Origin: Clostridiaceae bacterium
GTDB lineage: Bacteria > Bacillota > Clostridia > Oscillospirales > Acutalibacteraceae
DNA length: 64,000 nucleotides
Assembly (NCBI GenBank): GCA_016295355.1
Contig: JAEDLK010000003.1
Location: 11,721-75,720 of the forward strand
Reading direction: 5' to 3'
Shown: piece by piece, positions 7,925 to 15,428 of the stretch
Layout: every line of letters begins with the position of its first letter
Position numbering within the stretch: the first letter of the stretch is position 1
The notes under the pieces: model-generated
Told to the model about the DNA's origin: nothing
Database searches by the model: none
What the model saw: only the letters and a program-made list of their open reading frames with translations
Program-made: the position numbers and the translations under genes

Positions 7925-9361
7925 ATGAGCGACACACGCGACCGCTATATTTCTCCTCTTTCGACTCGCTATGCCAGCGATGAGATGCAACATATTTTTT
8001 CAGATAACTTCAAATTCAAAACCTGGCGAAAACTATGGATTTCTTTGGCCAAGGCCGAAAAGCAGTTAGGGCTTTCCATTACCGATGAGCAAATCGCTGA
8101 AATGGAAGCTCATGCCAATGATATCAACTACGATGTAGCTGAAAGCCGTGAAAAAATTGTCCGGCACGATGTGATGTCCCATGTGTTTGCGTTCGGCGAG
8201 CAATGCCCAAAGGCCAAGCCGATTATTCATTTGGGGGCGACCAGTTGTTATGTCGGAGATAACACCGATGTTATCATTCTGCGGGAGGCCTCTCGGTTGA
8301 TTCTTAAAAAGGCCGCTCAGGTGCTTAAGAATTTGACTGGTTTCGCCGAAACCTATAAGGCTCTGCCCTGCCTGGGCTACACCCATTTACAGCCGGCACA
8401 GCTCACCACGGTTGGCAAGCGTGCCACCTTGTGGATGAATGAACTTATCGGCGACATGGAGAATCTATCCTTTCAATTAAGCCGTTTGCGTTTATTAGGC
8501 TCTAAAGGCACTACCGGTACTCAAGCCAGTTTTATGGAATTGTTTAACGGCGATGAGGAGAAGGTTAAAAAATTGGAAGATTTAATCGCTTCAGACATGG
8601 GCTTTCCGGGTTGTGTTCCTGTTTCGGGACAAACCTATTCCCGTAAGGTTGATTACTACTTCCTTTCCTGTCTGTCCGGCTTTGCCCAAAGCGCCTACAA
8701 ATTCTCCAACGATTTGAGAATCAGCCAATCCTTTGAGGAAATGGAAGAACCCTTCGCCAGTAGCCAAATCGGTTCCTCGGCCATGCCCTACAAACGTAAT
8801 CCCATGCGCAGTGAACGCATGAGCGCTTTGGCCAAATATGTGATCAGCGATGCCATGAATCCGGCTTTGACGGCCTCTACCCAATGGTTTGAACGCACGC
8901 TGGATGACAGCGCCAACAAGCGTTTGGCCGTCGCCGAAGCCTTCCTGTCGGTGGATGCCATTTTGAATATTTATATCAACATCACCGACGGATTGGTGGT
9001 CTATGACCGAATGATCAACCGCCGTGTGATGGATAAGCTCCCCTTTATGGCCACCGAAAACATCATGATGGAATCGGTCAAACGGGGTGCCGACCGTCAG
9101 GAAATCCACGAAATCATTCGAGAATGCTCCCATGCCACCACCAAAAAAATCAAGTTAGAGGGCGGTCAAAACGATTTGATCGACCGCTTGGCCGACGATG
9201 AACGCATTCCTCTTAGCAAGGAAGAGATTCTCAATCAGCTTGACCCGTCTCTGTATATAGGCCGCTGTCCGACACAGGTCGATGAGTTTTTGCGGGAAGT
9301 CGCAGAACCGGCTATTAAGGCCTTTGGCGGCGATGACATTCGGTATGAGTTGACCGTTTGA
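7925..9361 (+). CDS. purB: Adenylosuccinate lyase
   Basis: Catalyses two fumarate eliminations in purine synthesis: SAICAR to AICAR and adenylosuccinate to AMP. The fumarase/aspartase superfamily signature SSAMPYKRNPMRSE is near residue 285, and the catalytic His region TSCYVGDNTDV near residue 105. The length of 478 residues is normal for the family. The ATG at 7925 has AGGAG 8 nt upstream. It is followed by glyA 77 bases later, linking purine synthesis to one-carbon supply. Confidence 0.95.
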   Translation: MSDTRDRYISPLSTRYASDEMQHIFSDNFKFKTWRKLWISLAKAEKQLGLSITDEQIAEMEAHANDINYDVAESREKIVRHDVMSHVFAFGEQCPKAKPIIHLGATSCYVGDNTDVIILREASRLILKKAAQVLKNLTGFAETYKALPCLGYTHLQPAQLTTVGKRATLWMNELIGDMENLSFQLSRLRLLGSKGTTGTQASFMELFNGDEEKVKKLEDLIASDMGFPGCVPVSGQTYSRKVDYYFLSCLSGFAQSAYKFSNDLRISQSFEEMEEPFASSQIGSSAMPYKRNPMRSERMSALAKYVISDAMNPALTASTQWFERTLDDSANKRLAVAEAFLSVDAILNIYINITDGLVVYDRMINRRVMDKLPFMATENIMMESVKRGADRQEIHEIIRECSHATTKKIKLEGGQNDLIDRLADDERIPLSKEEILNQLDPSLYIGRCPTQVDEFLREVAEPAIKAFGGDDIRYELTV

Positions 9362-9382
9362 CGGCAAAGCAAGCAAACCCTA

Positions 9383-9404
9383 CCGGTGGCATAACGCCGA
9401 CCGG
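9383..9404 (+). other. Hairpin between purB and glyA
   Basis: ccgg (9383-9386) and ggc (9388-9390) pair with gcc (9396-9398) and ccgg (9401-9404). No T-run follows, so this is not an intrinsic terminator; it could tune stability or readthrough between the two genes. Confidence 0.4.
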
Positions 9405-9438
9405 ATGATATTGTAAAAGAGAAAGGACGATTCAACCG

Positions 9439-10674
9439 ATGAATTTTTTCGAAGAACTCCATAACTACGATCCGACAGTTGCAGAAGCCTGCCACCGTGA
9501 GTTAGACCGTCAACAGCATAACATTGAGCTGATTGCCAGTGAAAATATCGTTTCAAAAGCCGTTTTATTGGCAGCCGGCGGCGTGCTGACTAACAAGTAC
9601 GCCGAGGGTTATCCGTCCAAGCGGTACTACGGCGGTTGTCAGTTTGTGGATGAGGTGGAAGAAATCGCCAGAGAACGTGCCAAACAGTTATTCCATGCCG
9701 AGCACGCCAATGTCCAGCCTCACAGCGGTGCCAACGCCAATTTGGCTGTCTTTTTTGCCCTGCTTGAACCGGGTGACACCGTTTTGGGCATGAATTTGCA
9801 GCAGGGCGGTCATCTCTCGCACGGCTCTCCCGTAAATATTTCCGGAAAATACTTCCATGTGGTGCCCTACGGTCTGAATAAAGAAACCGAGCAGATCGAC
9901 TATGACGCCATGGAGGCATTGGCCCTTGAACACCGTCCGAAGCTGATTATTGCCGGTGGGAGTGCTTATTCCCGTATCATCGATTTTAAGCGATGCCGTG
10001 AAATCGCCGACAAGGTGGGTGCCTATTTAATGGTGGACATGGCACACATTGCCGGTTTGGTAGCTGCCGGTGTGCACCCCTCGCCGGTCCCCTATGCCGA
10101 TGTGGTTACCACCACCACCCACAAGACCCTGCGCGGCCCACGCGGCGGTACGATTCTCTGCCGTGCCGAACTCGCCGCAAAAATCGACAAAGCCGTTTTC
10201 CCCGGAACACAAGGCGGTCCGCTGATGCACATCATCGCCGCTAAGGCTGTGGCCTTCGGTGAGGCCTTAACACCGGAATTTGTTGCCTATCAACAGCAAA
10301 TTGTCAAAAACGCCTCGGTTCTGGCGGCATCCCTTAAAGACAGAGGCATCCCGCTTGTTTCGGATGGCACTGACAATCATTTAATGCTGCTGAAATTGAC
10401 CGGCCTTGGTTTAACCGGTAAGGAGCTCGAGCAACGCTTGGATGAAGTTCATATCACTGCCAATAAAAACACCATCCCCGACGATCCGCAAAGTCCGTTT
10501 ATCACCAGTGGTCTGCGCATCGGCACACCGGCCGTCACCACCAGAGGCTTCAAGGAACCGCAAATGCAGCAAATTGCCGGCTGGATTGATAAAACTATCC
10601 GTGATTTTGACGCCTCAAAGCAACAAATATCCGATGAAGTGCAAGACCTTTGTGCGCATTTTCCCATTTATTGA
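9439..10674 (+). CDS. glyA: Serine hydroxymethyltransferase
   Basis: PLP enzyme that interconverts serine and glycine while loading tetrahydrofolate with a one-carbon unit. The 411-residue protein has the N-terminal motif NIELIASENIVS, the VNISGKYF region, and the PLP-binding lysine K229 in TTTTHKTLRGPRGG. AGAAAGGA precedes the ATG. It probably shares a transcript with purB and ends at a strong terminator. Confidence 0.97.
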   Translation: MNFFEELHNYDPTVAEACHRELDRQQHNIELIASENIVSKAVLLAAGGVLTNKYAEGYPSKRYYGGCQFVDEVEEIARERAKQLFHAEHANVQPHSGANANLAVFFALLEPGDTVLGMNLQQGGHLSHGSPVNISGKYFHVVPYGLNKETEQIDYDAMEALALEHRPKLIIAGGSAYSRIIDFKRCREIADKVGAYLMVDMAHIAGLVAAGVHPSPVPYADVVTTTTHKTLRGPRGGTILCRAELAAKIDKAVFPGTQGGPLMHIIAAKAVAFGEALTPEFVAYQQQIVKNASVLAASLKDRGIPLVSDGTDNHLMLLKLTGLGLTGKELEQRLDEVHITANKNTIPDDPQSPFITSGLRIGTPAVTTRGFKEPQMQQIAGWIDKTIRDFDASKQQISDEVQDLCAHFPIY

Positions 10675-10687
10675 TTTCAGGTATTAC

Positions 10688-10721
10688 GCCCCGATCCGAC
10701 GACGGATCGGGGCACTTTTTT
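10688..10721 (+). terminator. Intrinsic terminator of purB-glyA
   Basis: Perfect 11-bp stem gccccgatccg (10688-10698) / cggatcggggc (10703-10713) with a 4-nt loop and a following T6 run. Confidence 0.93.
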
Positions 10722-10753
10722 GTATGCCGAAAACAACCTGATAAACAGACGGT

Positions 10754-10808
10754 TAAAAAACCTTTACCGGTGAAAATTCCCCCGTAACGTGGATTTTCCC
10801 CAGTAAAG
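10754..10808 (-). terminator. Minus-strand intrinsic terminator without a recognised gene
   Basis: A long hairpin pairs ctttac..gaaaat (10762-10777) with attttc..gtaaag (10793-10808), with two internal mismatches. Read on the minus strand it is followed by gttttttaacc (10751-10761). It points away from any known gene, so it implies a minus-strand transcript coming from 10810-11150. Confidence 0.55.
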
Positions 10809-11360
10809 CGAGCGGTCAAACCGCAGGCTTTGAATCAGAGTTATCTTTCACATAGTAACGCTCGATGAAAGCAACCCTTCGGTCACAGCAGCACCGTGCC
10901 ACCGTTCTACATCGATCATCTCCTCTTTGGGCTTTGCGGCATTTCTCCCACACCGTGGGGGATCGGCCTTGCACAGGAAAGACTTTGGATCTGTATAACT
11001 GAACAAACATGGACTTGTTTGGTGGGGCAAAGAACGCGCGCCTTTGATCCGGCCGTGTGATTACCGTAAAGACCTTTGTGTTGCACAACCAATAAGCACA
11101 GTCTTCTGTTTGGCGGGACGAGATCTTTGCACTGTCACTTTTCAAAAGCGCATAAAACTGAGCCGAATGAACACATGAATGGCCAAATCCGCCAATAAAG
11201 CAGCTTTACGCAGAGAAAACATGGCATTAACGATGATCATAATGGTGAAAAACTCTTCCCTGTTTTACACTGATAAAAGGTTGTCATTTGGGACATTTTC
11301 CATGCAAAGTCAGCCGATTTTGACGGGTGCATAATCGCCCGAAAAGGCATAAAACAACCA
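10809..11360. other. Intergenic region, possibly with a minus-strand transcript
   Basis: No gene recognised. On the minus strand an open frame runs from about 11118 (codons KSDSAKISSRQ...) to a stop at 10816, 8 bases before the minus-strand terminator. Its composition (Cys/Arg-rich, no domain) and weak start do not look like a normal protein. A hairpin gcggt/accgc lies at 10812-10824. The 14-mer at about 11136-11149 is shared with the region near 3882. It could be a decayed gene or a noncoding RNA. Confidence 0.4.
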
Positions 11361-11388
11361 TTGACAAATTCCGCCTCAATGCTATAAT
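11361..11388 (+). promoter_or_regulatory. Promoter of the AAC(3)/glycosidase operon
   Basis: TTGACA at 11361-11366, 16-nt spacer, TATAAT at 11383-11388 with an extended -10 (TGC). The start is expected near 11395, giving a leader of about 125 nt. Confidence 0.85.
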
Positions 11389-11410
11389 AAAGGCGGATTC
11401 ATATAACAGG

Positions 11411-11497
11411 CGATGACTTTTGAGGGTTTGCGACGGGCAAACCAATTAGAGGACAGGGAGAACCGCTGTCCTTTCTGTAAGCACTTTCAAAGCATCG
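11411..11497 (+). promoter_or_regulatory. Three-way-junction leader RNA, candidate riboswitch or thermosensor of unknown type
   Basis: P1: CGATG-a-CTTT-t-GAG (11411-11424) pairs with 11486-11497, 12 bp with two single-base bulges. P2: ggtttgc/gcaaacc (11425-11431/11437-11443), loop gacgg. P3: aggacag/ctgtcct (11450-11456/11466-11472), loop of nine. Loop bases CGG (11434-11436) can pair with CCG (11463-11465), which would make a kissing contact. Joining strands are 6 nt (aattag) and 13 nt. The P1 helix ends 5 nt before the Shine-Dalgarno region AAGGGTGG. The topology resembles purine-class riboswitches, but their conserved junction bases are absent. I recognise no known class. Confidence 0.5.
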
Positions 11498-11518
11498 TCG
11501 TAAAGGGTGGTTTATTTC

Positions 11519-12328
11519 ATGACAACGGTTACCAAAGAAGACATCTGTCGGGCGTTATCGGCACTCGGCATTCAACATGGGGACACGGTCATTGTTCATT
11601 CCTCACTCAAAAGTTTAGGTCATGTTGAAAATGGGCCGGATACAGTGATTGATGCTTTGCTTGAAACGCTGGGAGATGACGGCACACTGGTAATGCCGGC
11701 GCTGGCTATGAAAAACTTTGCCCACGCCTACGAAGAATGGAGCATGGATCGGCCGTCGGACGCCGGACTGATTACCGAAGTATTTAGAAAACGGCCCGGT
11801 GTACTGCGTAGTGATCAGGAAACCCACTCGGTTACTGCTTTCGGAAAAAAAGCCAAAGCGCTGACCGATGGTCACAAGGCCTTCGGCCCCCGTACCGGTA
11901 AATACGGCGATTATGCTTTTTCAAAGTCCTCTCCTTGGCAGAAAATGTATGATATGAACGCCGGTATGCTGTTTATCGGTGTTCTGTTGGACAAATGCAC
12001 CATGAAGCATTTAGCTGAGTATATGTTTGTGGAAGAAATCCTGGAGAAACATCCCGAGGCCGACAATGAACTACGCCATTTCGGGCAGGGCGAATCGGTT
12101 TGTCCCGACCGTTTTTGGCCGTATGCCAACGCCGATGTTTTCTTAGACTTATTCCGTAAAGAAAATCTCGTCAAAGAAACCGTATGCGGAAAAGCTACTC
12201 TTTTATATATACCGGCCAAGCCGTTTGTGGATGAAACGCTGGCCTGCCTGCACAGCGACCCCGAGCATTTCACCGATCCGGGCTCCTTCCGTCAGCCACA
12301 CCAAATTGATTGGGCAAAGACTTTGTAA
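11519..12328 (+). CDS. AAC(3)-family N-acetyltransferase (YokD-like)
   Basis: A 269-residue protein of the aminoglycoside 3-N-acetyltransferase fold, which uses acetyl-CoA to acetylate an amino group. Family motifs are the N-terminal DTVIVHSSLKSLG, DGTLVMPAL, VLRSDQETHSVTAFG and GVLLDKCTMKHLAEY. Chromosomal members such as YokD are not necessarily resistance genes. The ATG at 11519 follows GGGTGG by 8 nt; a GTG at 11507 is possible. The glycoside-hydrolase-like gene follows after 14 bases, so the natural substrate may be an amino sugar or glycan rather than a drug; that is inference. Confidence 0.85.
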   Translation: MTTVTKEDICRALSALGIQHGDTVIVHSSLKSLGHVENGPDTVIDALLETLGDDGTLVMPALAMKNFAHAYEEWSMDRPSDAGLITEVFRKRPGVLRSDQETHSVTAFGKKAKALTDGHKAFGPRTGKYGDYAFSKSSPWQKMYDMNAGMLFIGVLLDKCTMKHLAEYMFVEEILEKHPEADNELRHFGQGESVCPDRFWPYANADVFLDLFRKENLVKETVCGKATLLYIPAKPFVDETLACLHSDPEHFTDPGSFRQPHQIDWAKTL

Positions 12329-12342
12329 GAGGAGGCTTTCTC

Positions 12343-15099
12343 ATGTCAAACGCACAACCGTTTATCCCCGGTGTTCGGTTGCCGTCCTTTGTTCAGGACT
12401 TAAAGAAACCTGTTTTTACGACTAAACCGTCCTTTTACGGTCACAGAATGAAAAAAGACGGCGAAATTGATGCGCACGGCATCTATTTAGCCAATACCTT
12501 CTGCGATGATCCGGATAATTTGCTCGAAACCGTTTACAAGGATTTTGCCGTTTTTACCCGTGTGTATGGAATTGGCGGAACGACCTATCCTGTCACCCTA
12601 AAAAAAGGCCCCGCCCCTTGCTTTGAGGCTTATGAAATTACGGTTACGGCGATGGGTGTGACCATTACGGCCAATGACACAGAGGGCATTCGACGGGGTG
12701 TGATCTATTTAGAGGATGAACTGCGCCGTAAAGAGAATGCCTACTTAACGCCGGGTACCGTGACACGACGTCCGTATATGCGGTCGCGTATCACTCGTTC
12801 TTTTTTCGCCCCCACCAACCGTCCGCCCCATATAATGGACGAACTAGACAGCGATTTTGATTACTATCCGGACGAGTATCTGAACCGTTTGATGCACGAC
12901 GGTTCGAATGGTGTTTGGGTCTATGCCCGATTTTATGATCTTTTGCCGTCCAAATTGATTCCCGAATACGGCCATCATTGTAAAGGACGCCTTGAAAAAC
13001 TGAATGCTTTGGTGCAAAAATGCCGTCGATACGGCATTGGGGTCTATGTGTTTGCCATTGAGCCGGCCGCCTTACCGCCCGAAATTGCCTTACGGCATCC
13101 GGAAATGAGCGGTGCGACGACGCACGAGCCGTTAAGTGCCACCCAGACCTTTGCCAATCAATTCCCCGAATTGTACGATCCGACTCTGCCCAGGCGTGGA
13201 AAGGCGGTTTGTTTGGGCACAAAGGCCGGCCGTGATTATTGCTATGAGGCGGGCTATAATCTTGTTTCTTTGGTGCCGGGACTTCGCGGCTTTATCAGCA
13301 TCACCTACGGCGAGCGCGACACTTCTTGCGTTTCCGTTGTCGGCGGCCATTGTACTCGTTGCTCCGGCAAGACCAGAGGCACGCTCTTGGCCGAGGCTTT
13401 GGAAGCCATGCGCAGCGGTATGAGAGACGCCAACCCCGATTTTGAGTTCATCAGTTGGACCTACGGTCACCGTCTGTGGTCGGACGATGAAATTCGCGAA
13501 TATGTCCGCAAGGCTCCCGATGATGTGATGCTCATGCAGAATTTCGGCGACCGTGGCTATGAAGAACAGCTCGGCCGTGAACGGCTGTCCATTGACTATT
13601 GGCTTTCCTATGTCGGACCGGCGCAGATGTTTATCACCACCGCCCGTGAGGCCAATGAACATCACAAGCACCTGTACGCCAAAATGCAGGTCTGCTGTTC
13701 TCATGAGATTTCCAGCGTTCCCTATGTGCCGGTTCCCGGCCTTGTGTTCCGAAAATACGCCAAGGCCAGAGAGTATCAGGTAGAGGGCGTTTTGCAGTGT
13801 TGGTACACCGGCAATTACCCCTGCATAATGAGTAAAGCGGCCGGCGAATTGGCCTTTATGGATGATTTTTCCGACGAGGAGGGATTTTTGAATCGGTTGG
13901 CGGCCTTAACCTTTGGTGAAAGCCGTGCGGCGGCCGTTACAAAGGTTTGGCAACACTTTGCAAACGGATACAGCCGATATCCGCTGAACATCATGTTCAG
14001 CTATTACGGGCCGGCACACAACGGCGTTGTGTGGGATTTGGCTCTAAAGCCAAAAAACAAGCCCCTGCCCCGCAGTTGGCAAACCGACCCGGTGGACGGC
14101 GACCGTATCTACGATGCCTTGATGAGCGGTCATACGCTGGATGAAGCCATCACGCTATTGGCCCTTGTTTGCAAGGACTGGCACGAGGGCGCAGTTCTCT
14201 TCAAGCAGATTGCCGACAATGACCCCGATGAAAAAGAACAGTTGTCGGTAGCTCAGGCTATTGATATTCTGTTTGAAAGCACCTATACCATTCTCAAGTT
14301 CTATCAACTGCGTGACCGTTTAGGTCGCAGGGACGATAACCCGTCGGCACTGCTTGCCGACATGAAAGACCTGGTGCAAAAAGAAATCAGGCACAGCGAG
14401 AAAATGTTGCCGTTATGTGATGAGGACAACCGATTGGGGTATCATTCCGAGGCAGAGGACTTTAAGTTTACAAAGGATATGCTTGAAAAAAGAATCCGTT
14501 CCCTTAAAAACCTCTTGGCCACCGAATTTGCGGAGGTTGAAAACCGCATAGAGCAGGGACTTTCTCCCCTCTCGTATTACGACGGCCAGGACGGCACCGA
14601 CGGCGTGAAGCATTACGCTTTACGAACGGTTCCGCTTGAAACCGCCTCATGGGATGTTATTGACAAAGAGACGAACAGCCGTTTTCGCATGGCCAAGGAT
14701 GAGCGCAACCTGTATATTGAGTTATCCTGTGCCAAACAATCATTCTATGATCTTTCAATCGAATACACACCCTTTACGCCGACTCCGGACATCCACATTT
14801 CCGAAAACGGCAGGCTTGAAATCAGTTTGTTTGAGGAACTGTACTGGTCGTTAATCGGCAAGCAAAAAGAGGACTTTATCAAGACATACAGCGATATTAA
14901 GGTGATTCCCGGTGTGGGCAGCCATTTTGTGCTGACCGTTGCGTTAGACCGTGTGGGATGGAAAGCAAACCGTCCCATGAAGATTCGCATAGCTGCTAAC
15001 GGTGTTTCTTGGTGCAACCCCATTTCCCGCTTTAAGCCAACCTTGGGCAAGGACCGCTTGATTCCAGACCAGTTTGGCTGGATTATGCCAACAAAGTAA
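12343..15099 (+). CDS. Large glycoside-hydrolase-like protein (GH20-type architecture suspected)
   Basis: A 918-residue protein without a signal peptide, so probably cytoplasmic. Residues about 60-130 resemble the alpha/beta domain before the barrel in family-20-type glycosidases (TEGIRRGVIYLEDELRR). Residues about 140-560 look like a TIM barrel, with acidic or polar motifs FISITYGERD (E324), FISWTYGHRLW, CSHEISSVPYVPVPG (H454, E455) and LQCWYTGNYP. A helical segment follows, and the last 170 residues look like a beta-sandwich binding module. The GGDE catalytic pair of true hexosaminidases is not seen, so substrate and mechanism are open. AGAGGAGG precedes the ATG. It shares a promoter with the AAC(3)-like gene. 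Confidence 0.6.
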   Translation: MSNAQPFIPGVRLPSFVQDLKKPVFTTKPSFYGHRMKKDGEIDAHGIYLANTFCDDPDNLLETVYKDFAVFTRVYGIGGTTYPVTLKKGPAPCFEAYEITVTAMGVTITANDTEGIRRGVIYLEDELRRKENAYLTPGTVTRRPYMRSRITRSFFAPTNRPPHIMDELDSDFDYYPDEYLNRLMHDGSNGVWVYARFYDLLPSKLIPEYGHHCKGRLEKLNALVQKCRRYGIGVYVFAIEPAALPPEIALRHPEMSGATTHEPLSATQTFANQFPELYDPTLPRRGKAVCLGTKAGRDYCYEAGYNLVSLVPGLRGFISITYGERDTSCVSVVGGHCTRCSGKTRGTLLAEALEAMRSGMRDANPDFEFISWTYGHRLWSDDEIREYVRKAPDDVMLMQNFGDRGYEEQLGRERLSIDYWLSYVGPAQMFITTAREANEHHKHLYAKMQVCCSHEISSVPYVPVPGLVFRKYAKAREYQVEGVLQCWYTGNYPCIMSKAAGELAFMDDFSDEEGFLNRLAALTFGESRAAAVTKVWQHFANGYSRYPLNIMFSYYGPAHNGVVWDLALKPKNKPLPRSWQTDPVDGDRIYDALMSGHTLDEAITLLALVCKDWHEGAVLFKQIADNDPDEKEQLSVAQAIDILFESTYTILKFYQLRDRLGRRDDNPSALLADMKDLVQKEIRHSEKMLPLCDEDNRLGYHSEAEDFKFTKDMLEKRIRSLKNLLATEFAEVENRIEQGLSPLSYYDGQDGTDGVKHYALRTVPLETASWDVIDKETNSRFRMAKDERNLYIELSCAKQSFYDLSIEYTPFTPTPDIHISENGRLEISLFEELYWSLIGKQKEDFIKTYSDIKVIPGVGSHFVLTVALDRVGWKANRPMKIRIAANGVSWCNPISRFKPTLGKDRLIPDQFGWIMPTK

Positions 15100-15110
15100 A
15101 CAAACATCAT

Positions 15111-15150
15111 AAAAAAGGAGAACGCCTTGGCCAAAAGTCAAAGCGTTCTC
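15111..15150. terminator. Bidirectional terminator between the glycosidase gene and atpC
   Basis: Stem gagaacgc (15118-15125) / gcgttctc (15143-15150). On the minus strand it is followed by cTTTTTTatg, ending the atp operon 15 bases after atpC; on the plus strand ttattgttta follows. Confidence 0.75.
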
Positions 15151-15164
15151 TTATTGTTTATAGC

Positions 15165-15428
15165 TTATTTATCCCAAGTGAAACTGCCGGAAATAACGGT
15201 CACACAATCCTCGCTCACGGTCAAAAGACCGCCATCAACCGTTCCCGTGCGTTCGGTTTCGTCCGGCAACACAACCTTGCATGAGCCGGGACGAATGGCC
15301 GTCATCATAGGAATATGCCCTGCCAAAACTGCCAAATCGCCGTCAGCCCCTCGCAGAGCCAGTAAACCGGCTTCTCCGTCAAACAGGCTACCGTCCGGCG
15401 TGGAAATAACCAGATGATACGGTTTCAT
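15165..15428 (-). CDS. atpC: ATP synthase epsilon subunit, short form
   Basis: Rotor subunit of F1. The 87 residues cover only the N-terminal beta-sandwich (HLVISTPDGSLFDGEAG, GDLAVLAGHIPMMTAIRPG, DGGLLTVSEDCVTVISG). The family is usually about 130-140 residues, with a C-terminal helical hairpin that can inhibit ATP hydrolysis; here the stop follows directly and the operon terminator begins 15 bases later, so the helices are truly missing. The start overlaps the atpD stop by ATGA. Short epsilon subunits are known in a few other bacteria. Confidence 0.95.
   Translation of the reverse strand: MKPYHLVISTPDGSLFDGEAGLLALRGADGDLAVLAGHIPMMTAIRPGSCKVVLPDETERTGTVDGGLLTVSEDCVTVISGSFTWDK

Noticed and set aside
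7551..7937. 128-codon open frame on the minus strand overlapping the purB promoters and start
   Set aside because: It runs over a consensus promoter and the first codons of purB, has no ribosome site and no recognisable domain.
11411..11497. Purine, c-di-GMP-I, glycine or T-box riboswitch identity for the AAC(3) leader
   Set aside because: The three-way shape fits purine types and the string ggcaaacc recalls c-di-GMP-I, but the conserved junction and tetraloop/receptor bases of each class are missing.
11519..12328. Acquired aminoglycoside resistance gene
   Set aside because: The family is AAC(3), but base composition matches the neighbours, no mobile element is near, and it is operonic with a glycosidase-like gene. 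Housekeeping YokD-like role is more likely.
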